In this document: piece after piece, positions 1-7,961 of the stretch
How positions within the stretch are numbered: position 1 is the stretch's first letter
Layout of the letters: each line of letters begins with the position of its first letter
NCBI RefSeq assembly: GCF_900129555.1
Contig: NZ_FQWC01000013.1
Location: 25,811-89,810 of the forward strand
Source of the DNA: Flavobacterium defluvii
GTDB lineage: Bacteria > Bacteroidota > Bacteroidia > Flavobacteriales > Flavobacteriaceae
Length of the DNA stretch: 64,000 nucleotides
Direction: 5' to 3'
Made by a program: the position numbers and the translations under genes
The notes under the pieces: generated by a model
Database searches by the model: none
What the model saw: only the letters and a program-made list of their open reading frames with translations
Told to the model about the DNA's origin: nothing

Positions 1-790
1 TAACTTCGCTAATATCAATTCCGCTTTTATCTAAACAGCTTTTCATAGCGCACGGAACGTTGCTTAAAGCAAATTCGTAAATTTTACGTCCGTACATTTT
101 AATGTATTTAATATCTGGGTCTAAATCTGGATTGTACGATTTTCCAAAGAAAAGATAATTGGCTTCATCATTGGCAAAAGTGGCACTTTCGTAAGATAAC
201 AATCCAGCTTCATCAGTAGAAGCCTCTAAAATCGAAACTCCGGCACCGTCTGAATAAATCATAGAATCACGATCGTGGTCGTCGACAACCCTTGATAAAG
301 TTTCGGCACCAATTACCATAACTCTTTTTGCCATTCCCGATTTGATAAATGCATTCGCTTGCAAAACACCTTCAATCCAGCCCGGGCATCCAAAAAGAAT
401 GTCATAAGCCACACATTTAGGATTTTTAATCCCTAATTTGTTTTTAACTCGTGTTGCTAAACTTGGCAGAATATCAGTTTGATGTGTTCCGTTTTTTACA
501 TCACCAAAATTATGGGCGAAAATAATGTAGTCTAAAGTCTCGGCATCAATTCCTGCATTTGCAATTGCTTTTTCGGCAGCAAAAAATGCCAAATCAGAAG
601 CATTATATTGAGGTTCGGCATAACGACGGTTTTCGATTCCGGTAATGCCTTTAAATTTTTTAATAACAACTTCGTTCGGATAACCAAAAGGAGTTCCATC
701 CTCATTTAAAAAAACATGTTTATCAAAATCTGTGTTTTTTACTTCTAAATTAGGAATGTAGCTCCCAATACCAATTATTTTTATTTTCAT
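1..790 (-). CDS. 3-oxoacyl-ACP synthase III family protein, 3' end outside window
   Basis: Reverse-strand frame opening with ATG at 788-790 and still open at base 1, so about 263 N-terminal residues are visible. The start MKIKIIGIGSYIP and the motif DILFGCPGW, with the presumed acyl-accepting Cys at residue 135, are typical of the thiolase-fold KAS III family that condenses acyl-CoA with malonyl-ACP. The segment IYSDGAGVSILEA is also typical. The catalytic His and Asn would lie beyond the window. The family covers both fatty-acid initiation (FabH) and secondary-metabolite enzymes. The insertion around residues 25-45 is unlike classical FabH, so no symbol is given. It is the last leftward gene at this edge, and no canonical promoter was found in front of it. 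Confidence 0.85.
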   Translation of the reverse strand, partial: MKIKIIGIGSYIPNLEVKNTDFDKHVFLNEDGTPFGYPNEVVIKKFKGITGIENRRYAEPQYNASDLAFFAAEKAIANAGIDAETLDYIIFAHNFGDVKNGTHQTDILPSLATRVKNKLGIKNPKCVAYDILFGCPGWIEGVLQANAFIKSGMAKRVMVIGAETLSRVVDDHDRDSMIYSDGAGVSILEASTDEAGLLSYESATFANDEANYLFFGKSYNPDLDPDIKYIKMYGRKIYEFALSNVPCAMKSCLDKSGIDISEV

Positions 791-1107
791 TTTTCCCTTA
801 ATTATCCGATAAATTTCATGCTAAAGTATAAATAAAAACATGATAACAATCATAAAAAATACTATGCATGCATATAATTGTGAAATAACGATTTTTTGTC
901 CTTTATATTGGTTATTTTTTAATGATTTTTTAATTTTTCCGAGATTTCAAACGATTGAAATAAAGGTGTAGAGTAAAATTTTTTTAGTTCAGCTTTCAAG
1001 TTTTAGGCTTTTGTGGAAATTTGAAATGGAAACTTTAAACAAAAAACAAACCCGACAGGTTTAAAAAAATCTGTCGGGTTCAATATTTAAAAAAAGAAAA
1101 CAAATTT
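791..1107. other. Intergenic region between the KAS III-type gene and gcvP
   Basis: About 317 very AT-rich bases. The only clear structure is the gcvP terminator at 1049-1080. Both flanking genes read leftward, so a promoter for the KAS III-type gene should lie here, but no exact TAnnTTTG element was found in that orientation. No small ORF is supported. Confidence 0.6.
1049..1080 (-). terminator. Rho-independent terminator of gcvP
   Basis: A 10-bp perfect stem, AACCCGACAG at 1049-1058 against CTGTCGGGTT at 1071-1080, with a 12-base A/T loop. It lies about 28 bases past the gcvP stop and is followed on the minus strand by a T-rich run. The same AACCCGAC core appears in the terminators after obg and the S46 peptidase. 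Confidence 0.85.
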
Positions 1108-3957
1108 TTAGTTTTCCATATAAGCTTCAATAGGAGCACAGCTGCAAACTAAATTTCTGTCACCGTAAGCATCGTCTACACGACGAACTGATGGCCAGAA
1201 TTTATTATCAGCAATGTAATCTAATGGATAAGCCGCTGTTTCTCTAGAATAAGGGAAATCCCAAGAATCAGAAGTTAACATGGCTAATGTGTGAGGTGCA
1301 TTTTTCAATACATTGTTTGTATCTTCAGCAGTTGCAGCTTCGATTTCTTTTCTGATTGAGATAAGCGCATCACAGAAACGATCTAATTCAGCTAAATCTT
1401 CAGATTCAGTTGGTTCGATCATTAAAGTTCCAGCAACTGGGAAAGAAACCGTTGGTGCGTGGAAACCGTAATCCATTAAACGTTTAGCGATATCTCCAAC
1501 TTCGATTCCTTTTTCTTTAAATGCACGACAATCTAAGATCATTTCGTGAGCAGCTCTTCCGCATTCTCCTGTATAAAGAATTGGATAGTGGCCTTCGAAA
1601 CGCGCTTTCATGTAGTTTGCGTTTAAGATTGCATGCTCTGTAGCGCTTTTTAATCCTTCAGCACCCATCATTGTGATGTAACCGTAAGAGATTAAACAAA
1701 CTAAAGCAGATCCGTAAGGTGCAGATGAAATAGCTGTAATTGCTTGTTCACCACCAACATTTAAGATTGGGTTTGTTGGCAAGAACGGAACTAATTTTTC
1801 GTTCACACAGATTGGTCCAACTCCAGGGCCACCACCGCCGTGAGGAATAGCGAATGTTTTGTGTAAGTTTAAGTGACAAACGTCAGCACCAATTGTAGCA
1901 GGATTTGTTAATCCAACTTGTGCGTTCATGTTTGCACCATCCATATATACTAATCCGCCGTTTTCGTGGATTAATTTTGTGATTTCAATAATTGAAGATT
2001 CGAAAACTCCGTGAGTAGAAGGATACGTTACCATTAAACAAGATAAATCATCTTTATGTTCAATCGCTTTTTCTCTTAAATCTTCTACGTCAATGTTTCC
2101 TTCTGGAGTAGTTTTCGTAACAATGATTTTCATTCCGGCCATCGCTGCAGAAGCAGGATTTGTTCCGTGAGCTGATGATGGAATCAAACATACATTACGA
2201 TGCCCTTCGTTTCTTGACATATGGTAAGCACGAATCGCCATTAATCCAGCATATTCTCCTTGAGCTCCTGAATTTGGCTGTAAAGTTGTTCCGGCAAAAC
2301 CAGTGATTACATTTAATTGCTGCTCTAATTTTTTAAGCATTGTGATGTAACCTTCAGCTTGTTCAATTGGTGCAAATGGGTGAATGCTGTTCCAGTTTGG
2401 CATTGAAAGAGGCAGCATTTCCGATGCAGCGTTTAATTTCATTGTACAAGAACCTAATGAAATCATGGAGTGATTCAATGATAAATCTTTACGCTCTAAT
2501 TTTTTGATGTAACGCATTAACTGACTTTCTGAATGATGATTGTTGAATACATCATGCGTCAAGAAAGAAGATGTTCTTTCTAATGAAGCCGGTAATTGAC
2601 TTCCAGTAGATAACTCAGAAACCGTAACAGTTTCTTTCCCTAAAGCTTCAGCAAAAATTGCAATGATTTGGTTGATGTCAGCAACAGAAGTTGTTTCGTT
2701 TAATGAAATAGAAACTGATTCAGCATCAGGATAGAAGAAGTTTACTTTGTTTTTCTCAGCAACAGCTTTTACTTTTTGAGCATCTGCTTTTACTAAAATG
2801 GTATCAAAGTAAGCAGTGTTTGTTTGGTAAATTCCTAATTTATTTAAAGCTTCAGCAGTAGTAACCGCAGATGCGTGAACTTTGTTTGCAATGTATTTTA
2901 GTCCTTCTGGTCCGTGGTAAACGGCGTACATTCCAGCCATAACTGCCAATAAAACCTGAGCAGTACAAATGTTTGAAGTTGCTTTTTCACGTTTAATGTG
3001 CTGTTCACGAGTTCCTAACGCCATACGTAAAGCGCGGTTTCCGTTTGCATCAACAGAAACTCCAATGATACGGCCCGGCATAGAACGTTTGTACTCATCT
3101 TTAGTTGCAAAATATGCAGCGTGAGGACCACCGTAACCCATTGGTACACCAAAACGTTGTGTAGTTCCAACAACAACAGCAGCTCCCATTTCTCCCGGAG
3201 AAGTTAAAGTTGCTAATGATAAAATATCAGCAGCAAAGGCAACTTTGATTTCGTTTTCTTTTGCTTTAGCAACAAAAGCACTGTAATCATTTACCTGACC
3301 ATATTTTCCCGGGTATTGTAAAATCGCTCCGAAAAATTCAGTTGAAAAATCAAAGCTTTCATGGTTTCCAACAACTAATTCAATTCCAATTGGAGTTGAA
3401 CGAGTTTGAAGTACAGATAAAGTTTGAGGTAAAATTTCTTCAGAAACGAAGAATTTATGTGTATTGTTTTTCTTTTGATCTCTTGTACGAACATCAAATA
3501 ATAAAGCCATAGCTTCTGCAGCAGCAGTTCCTTCATCAAGTAAAGATGCATTGGCAATTTCCATTCCTGTCAATTCGATAACAGTAGTCTGGAAATTTAA
3601 AATCGCTTCAAGACGACCTTGAGCAATTTCTGCCTGATAAGGCGTATAAGCGGTATACCATCCCGGGTTTTCGAAGATATTTCTCTGAATTGGAGCCGGA
3701 ACGATAGTTGGGTGATAACCCAAACCAATGTATGATTTAAATGTTTTGTTTTTCTTTCCTAATTCGCGAATATGATTTGCAAATTCGAATTCTGTCATTG
3801 CAGGATCTAAATTCAAAGGTGCTTTTAAACGAATATCGTCCGGAAGGGTTTCATAAACAAGTTGTTCAATCGAATCAACTCCAATAGTTTTCAGCATGTG
3901 CTGAAGATCAGTTTCTCTTGGACCAATGTGTCTTAAAGCAAAAGCATCTGTTTTCAT
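1108..3957 (-). CDS. gcvP: Glycine dehydrogenase (decarboxylating), P-protein of the glycine cleavage system
   Basis: PLP enzyme that decarboxylates glycine and passes the aminomethyl group to lipoyl-GcvH. The single 949-residue chain is the fused form, with the P1-like half and the P2-like half in one protein. The PLP lysine is in HLNLHKTFAIPHGGGGPG, near residue 685, with the usual glycine-rich run after it. An upstream in-frame ATG at 4015-4017 would add 20 residues. The start at 3957 (MKTDAFALRHIGPRE) is preferred because it matches the start and length I recall for Flavobacterium GcvP. The other glycine-cleavage genes are not adjacent, which is usual in this group. It has its own terminator and a candidate promoter at 4049-4056. 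Confidence 0.98.
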   Translation of the reverse strand: MKTDAFALRHIGPRETDLQHMLKTIGVDSIEQLVYETLPDDIRLKAPLNLDPAMTEFEFANHIRELGKKNKTFKSYIGLGYHPTIVPAPIQRNIFENPGWYTAYTPYQAEIAQGRLEAILNFQTTVIELTGMEIANASLLDEGTAAAEAMALLFDVRTRDQKKNNTHKFFVSEEILPQTLSVLQTRSTPIGIELVVGNHESFDFSTEFFGAILQYPGKYGQVNDYSAFVAKAKENEIKVAFAADILSLATLTSPGEMGAAVVVGTTQRFGVPMGYGGPHAAYFATKDEYKRSMPGRIIGVSVDANGNRALRMALGTREQHIKREKATSNICTAQVLLAVMAGMYAVYHGPEGLKYIANKVHASAVTTAEALNKLGIYQTNTAYFDTILVKADAQKVKAVAEKNKVNFFYPDAESVSISLNETTSVADINQIIAIFAEALGKETVTVSELSTGSQLPASLERTSSFLTHDVFNNHHSESQLMRYIKKLERKDLSLNHSMISLGSCTMKLNAASEMLPLSMPNWNSIHPFAPIEQAEGYITMLKKLEQQLNVITGFAGTTLQPNSGAQGEYAGLMAIRAYHMSRNEGHRNVCLIPSSAHGTNPASAAMAGMKIIVTKTTPEGNIDVEDLREKAIEHKDDLSCLMVTYPSTHGVFESSIIEITKLIHENGGLVYMDGANMNAQVGLTNPATIGADVCHLNLHKTFAIPHGGGGPGVGPICVNEKLVPFLPTNPILNVGGEQAITAISSAPYGSALVCLISYGYITMMGAEGLKSATEHAILNANYMKARFEGHYPILYTGECGRAAHEMILDCRAFKEKGIEVGDIAKRLMDYGFHAPTVSFPVAGTLMIEPTESEDLAELDRFCDALISIRKEIEAATAEDTNNVLKNAPHTLAMLTSDSWDFPYSRETAAYPLDYIADNKFWPSVRRVDDAYGDRNLVCSCAPIEAYMEN

Positions 3958-4048
3958 GTAGCTATCTAATGTTTTAAATGAATGTGATTCTGCTCGGTTA
4001 TAGGGCGCGAATAACATTTAAAAGTAAATGTGTTGTTTTTTTGTGGCG

Positions 4049-4056
4049 CAAAATTA
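4049..4056 (-). promoter_or_regulatory. Candidate -7 element for gcvP
   Basis: The minus strand reads TAATTTTG, an exact match to the Bacteroidetes TAnnTTTG -7 consensus. It lies about 90 bases upstream of the chosen gcvP start. No TTG was found at the expected -33 position, so the assignment rests on one element. Confidence 0.45.
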
Positions 4057-4120
4057 AGTATTATTAATAATTTAATGGGTATTTTTAACTTCAATTTTTA
4101 TCAAATTTCTAACTAATGAG

Positions 4121-4148
4121 TTGATTTGTTACCAATTGATTAGATTTG
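4121..4148 (+). promoter_or_regulatory. Promoter of the UbiA-like gene, possibly giving a leaderless mRNA
   Basis: TTG at 4121-4123, a 17-base spacer and TAGATTTG at 4141-4148 match the Bacteroidetes sigma promoter. Only four bases separate the -7 element from the ATG at 4153, so transcription should start at or next to the start codon. Confidence 0.6.
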
Positions 4149-4152
4149 AGGT

Positions 4153-4959
4153 ATGAAACTTTTAAAACAATTTTTCGATTTTTATTTAAACAGCAGTATT
4201 CACGTGGCTTTGTCATGTTATGCTTTGGTTCGAATTACATTTCACTTCTTTCATATTCAGTATGATACATCAATGGCTTTATTTGTTTTTTTCGGAACAA
4301 TTGTAGGATATAATTTCGTAAAATATGATGCGCTTGTTCGGGTGAAGAAAAAACCAATTGGAATTCAACTGAAAATGATTGCTGCTCTAAGTTTCATTTC
4401 TATAATTTTAGCTGGATATTATTTTTTCCATTTAAAACGCATTACCCAAATTGTTTCGGTAGTAATTTTTGCTGTAACAGCACTTTATACATTACCATTT
4501 TTTCCAAACAGAAAAAATGCCCGAAACTGGGCAGGCGTAAAAATCTATATTGTAGCACTTTGCTGGGTTGGTGCGACTTTGGTTTTACCGTATATAAATG
4601 CCGAAATTCCGTTTACGGCCGATTTTTTTATAAAATGTATACAGCGTTTTGTTTTGGTTTTTGTGCTGATTTTGGTTTTTGAAATTCTGGATTTAGCAAA
4701 CGACGATCCGCATTTACAAACTGTTCCGCAGACCATTGGCGTAAAGCGAACTAAGATTTTAGGATTTTCACTATTAGTTCCGTTTTGGGTTTTAGGAATT
4801 TTATCTTTTGCACTTCACGATCTCATGATCAATCTCATAATGGTAGTCACTTTGATGTTTTTTATTTTCTTTGCCAATACAAACCGCTCAAAATATTATA
4901 CTTCTTTTTGGGTCGAAAGCGTACCGATTTTTTGGTGGCTGATGCTTGTGTTTTTTTAA
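4153..4959 (+). CDS. UbiA prenyltransferase superfamily-like integral membrane protein
   Basis: 268 residues, almost wholly hydrophobic, with about seven to eight predicted membrane helices. The spacing of acidic motifs recalls UbiA prenyltransferases: NFVKYD at residues 54-59 as the first site, and DLANDDPHLQTVPQTIG near residue 180 in the place of the second Asp-rich motif with its following T-(L/V)-P. UbiA enzymes attach polyprenyl chains to aromatic or other acceptors, for example in quinone synthesis. Neither motif is canonical, so catalytic activity and substrate are unknown. It stands alone, divergent from gcvP, and has a candidate promoter that ends four bases before the ATG. Confidence 0.7.
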   Translation: MKLLKQFFDFYLNSSIHVALSCYALVRITFHFFHIQYDTSMALFVFFGTIVGYNFVKYDALVRVKKKPIGIQLKMIAALSFISIILAGYYFFHLKRITQIVSVVIFAVTALYTLPFFPNRKNARNWAGVKIYIVALCWVGATLVLPYINAEIPFTADFFIKCIQRFVLVFVLILVFEILDLANDDPHLQTVPQTIGVKRTKILGFSLLVPFWVLGILSFALHDLMINLIMVVTLMFFIFFANTNRSKYYTSFWVESVPIFWWLMLVFF

Positions 4960-5006
4960 GAAAGAATCTAAATCTTTTAAATAATTTGGGCGTGCCCCTA
5001 CGGGTC

Positions 5007-5063
5007 GGGCTATCCGCTTCAAGTCCTCGCACTTCCTTCGTCAGGCTGTGGGCTATCCGCTTC
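5007..5063. repeat. Short direct repeat GGGCTATCCGCTTC, two copies
   Basis: The 14-mer occurs at 5007-5020 and 5050-5063, inside an unusually GC-rich patch (about 4988-5090) of an AT-rich genome. It is non-coding, although an accidental reading frame crosses it. This resembles dispersed intergenic repeats of flavobacterial genomes. Confidence 0.6.
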
Positions 5064-5129
5064 TATCCCTCACGCAAACCGTAAAAGCGAGAAAATTCAT
5101 TTTCAAAAGAAGATTTGTTGCTACAATCT

Positions 5130-5228
5130 TGTCATTTCGACGAAGGAGAAATCGCATACGGAATTCGACAAAATTAGCGATTTTGATTACGGAGTTTCTA
5201 GTGTGATTTCTCCTTCGTCGAAATGACA
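5130..5228. repeat. 99-base inverted-repeat element, MITE/REP-like
   Basis: Perfect arms of 24 bases, 5130-5153 against 5205-5228. The stem can extend inward by three more pairs, one of them G-T. The arms start TGTCATTTCGACGAAGG and end in the complement. The central 51 bases have no coding capacity. It sits between the stop of the UbiA-like gene and the stop of the leftward epimerase gene, where it would fold into a long hairpin in both transcripts. No target-site duplication was recognised. Confidence 0.8.
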
Positions 5229-5236
5229 CAAAATGC

Positions 5237-6142
5237 TTAAATTAAATCTTTCAGCGCTTTTTCTAAATTGCCAAACTTAAACTGAAAACCATTTTCTAAA
5301 AGTTTTCTCGGAATTACATTTCGACTTTTCAAAACCAATTCTGTTTCTGTGCGAATGAAAAAAGATCCAATTTGGAGGAAGAATTTATTCACCGGAATTC
5401 CAAAAGGAAAACCAATTGTTTTTCGAAGTTTCTTCATAAAATCAACATTTCTAATTGGCTCAGGAGAAACAATATTGATAATGTCGGTTATTTCTTTTTC
5501 AATAATAAAATCAATTGCATTTGCAAAATCATCTTCATGAATCCAGCTTATAAACTGATTTCCTTTTCCTTGTTTTCCTCCAAAACCAATTTTTGCCAAA
5601 TTCTTTAACGGAATTAAAGCACCTCCCTCTTTTCCTAAAACAATAGAAGTCCTCAAAGCAGTTTTTAACGTATTTGGAGTTTCGGTTTTAAAAAATGCTT
5701 TTTCCCAAGAAAGTGCCACATTTATAGAAAAATCATTTCCAATTTCGCCGTCAGCTTCATCCATTTGTTTGTCTAAAGAAAAACGATAAATTGTAGATGT
5801 TGATGAATTCAGCCAATGTTTCGGCGGATTTTTACAATTCAAAACCGCTTTATTTAGAATTTTGGTACTTTCAATCCTAGACCAAAGTATCTCTTTTTTA
5901 TTCTTTTTCGTATAACGGCAATCGACAGATTTTCCTGCGAGATTAATTAAAACGGTTGCATTTTCTAATTCCTTTTCCCAACCTGAAAAAGTTCTGGCAT
6001 TCCAGTTTACGTATTTGATTCCGTCAATTGTTTGCGATTTTCCTCGAGTCAGAATTACAATTTCTTCAAATTTATTTTTGAAATGATTGACTAAAACTTT
6101 TCCAAGAAAACCTGTTCCGGCTGCAATTATGAGTTTTTTCAT
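5237..6142 (-). CDS. TIGR01777-type NAD(P)-dependent epimerase (SDR superfamily)
   Basis: 301 residues, the normal length for the family. The N-terminal Rossmann motif AAGTGFLG covers residues 7-14, followed by VLINLAGKSVDCRYT and the NSSTSTIY segment. Other family-typical stretches are TALRTSIVLG and, near residue 205, FISWIHEDDFANAI. The C-terminus (about 250-300) fits the DUF1731 module. Members are called sugar-nucleotide epimerases or YfcH-like proteins, but the physiological substrate is unknown. One deviation is the catalytic Tyr region, which reads TSTIYR rather than the common A-x-G-Y-Y-G. It is transcribed leftward behind the DCC-type gene, separated from it by a palindromic terminator. 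Confidence 0.88.
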   Translation of the reverse strand: MKKLIIAAGTGFLGKVLVNHFKNKFEEIVILTRGKSQTIDGIKYVNWNARTFSGWEKELENATVLINLAGKSVDCRYTKKNKKEILWSRIESTKILNKAVLNCKNPPKHWLNSSTSTIYRFSLDKQMDEADGEIGNDFSINVALSWEKAFFKTETPNTLKTALRTSIVLGKEGGALIPLKNLAKIGFGGKQGKGNQFISWIHEDDFANAIDFIIEKEITDIINIVSPEPIRNVDFMKKLRKTIGFPFGIPVNKFFLQIGSFFIRTETELVLKSRNVIPRKLLENGFQFKFGNLEKALKDLI

Positions 6143-6158
6143 TTTGTTGTTGAGTATT

Positions 6159-6190
6159 AAACCTAACAGGTTTTAAAACCTGTTAGGTTT
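6159..6190 (-). terminator. 32-base perfect palindrome, terminator of the DCC-type gene
   Basis: Two exact 16-base halves, 6159-6174 and 6175-6190, built on AAACCTAACAGG and its complement. It lies nine bases past the stop of the leftward gene ending at 6199. The minus strand then runs into a mixed T-rich stretch, not a clean T tract, so termination is likely but not certain. Confidence 0.65.
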
Positions 6191-6198
6191 ACGAGAGA

Positions 6199-7020
6199 TT
6201 AATTAAGAATAAAAACTAAAGCAAGAATTCTATAAAGAATCCAAGTGTAAGATAAGTAAAAAGGAAGTTTTAAGATTTTTACTCTTCTAAAATGTTCCAG
6301 AAACATAATAAAAACGGTAACTCCAAACCAGCCTAAAATAATTGTTTGCGGAAGCTGGATAAACTGACTCAAAATTAAAATCGGCGTTAAAATTAAACTT
6401 CCCATCAGAGATACGGTCATTATATTTCCGGCATAATTGATAATCGTTTGTTTATCAAATTTCAAAAAAAGAAATAAACTTTGAAAAACAATTTGTCCCA
6501 AAGCCAAAACAATTTCTCTTGTAATATTAGATTTTGGTAAACTCGGAATCAAATTAGAATAGCCAAAAAGAATAAAAGTAGTTATAGTTAAAGCAAAACC
6601 AATAAACAGAAATCGGTATTTATAATTGAAATCAGGCGTACATTGCAATTTATTTTCTTCTTTTACATTTCCCGGAATAATTACTTTTCTGTTATAAGAA
6701 ACGAAAGAATACATTTTTTTCAGAATGAAATGAACAGGTTTTATTCTTGCAAACGTTTCAATTAAGGGAAAAGAAAATCCAACCACTTTTATCAAACTAT
6801 CAATTCCATAAATTACAGTTTGTGTTTTATTGTCGACCAAAGCAATTTCGTTTGGAGCGCGCTTTAAATCTATGAAACTTTGCTCTTTTTCAGATAACTG
6901 ACAATAAGATTTTCTTCCGTTTTCATCAAGCATGCCACTTTTTACAAATCCAGTTGTATACAAACTGCAAAGCGGACAATCTTCATCATAAAGTAATGTT
7001 TGGTTTTGTAATGTTTTCAT
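6199..7020 (-). CDS. DCC1-like thiol-disulfide oxidoreductase domain fused to a membrane domain
   Basis: 273 residues. The N-terminus has YDEDCPLC at residues 11-18, the DxxCxxC signature of the DCC/DUF393 thioredoxin-like family (Cys15 and Cys18), and this domain runs to about residue 115. From about residue 135 to the end are four to five hydrophobic helices, which is not part of the basic DCC domain. The natural substrate of DCC proteins is not established, and a redox role at the membrane is an inference. Immediately upstream is the gene for a GbsR/MarR regulator. The 26-base inverted repeat at 7037-7062, between the two genes, matches one in front of the regulator, so this gene is its probable target. 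Confidence 0.82.
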   Translation of the reverse strand: MKTLQNQTLLYDEDCPLCSLYTTGFVKSGMLDENGRKSYCQLSEKEQSFIDLKRAPNEIALVDNKTQTVIYGIDSLIKVVGFSFPLIETFARIKPVHFILKKMYSFVSYNRKVIIPGNVKEENKLQCTPDFNYKYRFLFIGFALTITTFILFGYSNLIPSLPKSNITREIVLALGQIVFQSLFLFLKFDKQTIINYAGNIMTVSLMGSLILTPILILSQFIQLPQTIILGWFGVTVFIMFLEHFRRVKILKLPFYLSYTWILYRILALVFILN

Positions 7021-7036
7021 GGTTATTAATATTTTT

Positions 7037-7062
7037 AAACTTTCAGAAAAAATTGAAAGTTT
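7037..7062. promoter_or_regulatory. Putative operator 2 of the GbsR/MarR regulator
   Basis: AAACTTTCA at 7037-7045, an 8-base A/T spacer, and TGAAAGTTT at 7054-7062. Arm sequence and spacing are the same as in the site in front of the regulator gene (7605-7630). It sits 17 bases upstream of the DCC-type gene start. The pairing is seen directly; binding by this regulator is inferred. Confidence 0.65.
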
Positions 7063-7075
7063 AGGTTAAAATTTT

Positions 7076-7579
7076 TTATTTCATCATTTTTATGAACAAT
7101 TTTCCAAGCCAGTTATCATTAAACTCCGTTATTTTGTCCAACATATTATCAGCTTTTAAAACGAAATCGTACAATTTGGTTGTTTGGTCAACAAAGTGTT
7201 TTTCTTCAGCCGAATCTTTTGCTTCAATTGTCGAAACTTCTTTTAAGATTTTCAGCGTAGGTTTTATTTCTCTTTTGCTTCTTTCTCTTGAAATTTTAAC
7301 AGCTAACTCGTCTAAATCTTTTTCAGCAGTGAAAAATTCTTTTCTTTCACCAGCTTTAAATTCTTTATACACAATTCCCCAATCCATTAAACCTCTTAGG
7401 TTCATACTGGCATTACCACGAGAAATTTGCAATTCTTCCATAATGTCTTCCATTGAAACAGGTTCGTTTGAAACCATTAATAAAGCGTGGATTTGTGCCA
7501 TTGTTTTATTAATTCCCCATTGAGAGCCTAATGCTCCCCAGGTTTGTACAAACTTATTTTTTGCTTCTTTGAATTCCAT
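7076..7579 (-). CDS. GbsR/MarR-family transcriptional regulator
   Basis: 167 residues. A winged helix-turn-helix spans about residues 25-90. The stretch MEEIMEEL-like to SRGNASMNLRGLMDWGIV (about 43-70) is characteristic of the GbsR branch of MarR regulators, and YKEFKAGERKEFFTAEKD forms the wing. The C-terminal half is helical and should dimerise. GbsR relatives repress by DNA binding and respond to small molecules, but the ligand here cannot be read from sequence. A promoter at 7584-7615 is overlapped by the 26-base inverted repeat at 7605-7630, which predicts autorepression. The same repeat precedes the downstream DCC-type gene. Confidence 0.9.
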   Translation of the reverse strand: MEFKEAKNKFVQTWGALGSQWGINKTMAQIHALLMVSNEPVSMEDIMEELQISRGNASMNLRGLMDWGIVYKEFKAGERKEFFTAEKDLDELAVKISRERSKREIKPTLKILKEVSTIEAKDSAEEKHFVDQTTKLYDFVLKADNMLDKITEFNDNWLGKLFIKMMK

Positions 7580-7583
7580 ATAT

Positions 7584-7615
7584 CAAAATTAATTAAAAGT
7601 TTTTAAACTTTCAAA
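7584..7615 (-). promoter_or_regulatory. Promoter of the GbsR/MarR regulator gene
   Basis: On the minus strand TTTG (7612-7615), a 20-base spacer and TAATTTTG (7584-7591). The -7 element ends four bases before the start codon at 7579, so the mRNA may be leaderless. The upstream element lies inside the inverted repeat at 7605-7630. Confidence 0.6.
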
Positions 7616-7630
7616 AATAATTGAAAGTTT
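7605..7630. promoter_or_regulatory. Putative operator 1 of the GbsR/MarR regulator
   Basis: AAACTTTCA (7605-7613), an 8-base spacer and TGAAAGTTT (7622-7630). The symmetric repeat extends one base further inward on each side. It overlaps the -33 element of the regulator promoter. It is identical in arms and spacing to the site at 7037-7062. Confidence 0.65.
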
Positions 7631-7756
7631 GTTTGGTGTCTTTTTTATTCTTTTTTAGATTAAATAAAAACGTATTTCATGTATTGATTTCAATTGTTTG
7701 ATAACCAATATTATGTATTCTGCGGCAATTTTTTTATTTGACCAAACGGTCTGCTA

Positions 7757-7764
7757 TAATTTTG
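7757..7764 (+). promoter_or_regulatory. Candidate -7 element for the 110-residue unknown gene
   Basis: TAATTTTG matches TAnnTTTG exactly. A TTTG at 7737-7740 lies 16 bases upstream, slightly short of the usual 17-23. If it is used, the mRNA has a leader of about 190 bases, which contains the structured element at 7876-7935. Confidence 0.4.
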
Positions 7765-7875
7765 AAATCGAAAAGAAATAGCTAGCATCTTTTTCAAAAG
7801 TGTGTTTCGGGCTAAAAAAATAAATTTTATGACTTTTTCCCGAAAAACAAATCAAACAAAATTGAATTAATCACT

Positions 7876-7935
7876 GAGTGAACTGTATCGCACAGAAAAG
7901 CGGCTGCGAAAACCGAAAAGCAGAAATAGAGTAGG
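7876..7935 (+). ncRNA. Candidate cis-acting leader RNA, copy 1
   Basis: The leader before the 110-residue gene contains GTG (7878-7880)/CAC (7891-7893), then CTGC (7904-7907)/GCAG (7920-7923) closing a 12-base loop. This is followed by GAGTAGG at 7929-7935. The loop ends in CCGAAAA. The leader at 8543-8599 has the same order of elements, the same CCGAAAAGC (7913-7921) and the same GAGTAGG, but its second stem is AGGC/GCCT, a compensated change. GAGTAGG lies 26 bases before the ATG. I do not recognise a known riboswitch; the class is unassigned. Confidence 0.4.
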
Positions 7936-7961
7936 TCATAAAATTTTAAAAATTAATTATC

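Noticed and set aside
3375..3557. A 60-codon frame inside gcvP, and many similar overlapping frames elsewhere
   Set aside because: They lie in alternative frames of well-identified genes, lack family motifs, and have composition set by the real gene on the other frame or strand.
4785..5084. A 99-codon rightward frame crossing the end of the UbiA-like gene and the GC-rich repeat
   Set aside because: It overlaps a convincing gene, then runs through repetitive non-coding DNA, and the product shows no recognisable domain.
5130..5228. CRISPR repeat unit
   Set aside because: Only a single inverted pair; no direct repeats with regular spacers and no cas genes in the window.
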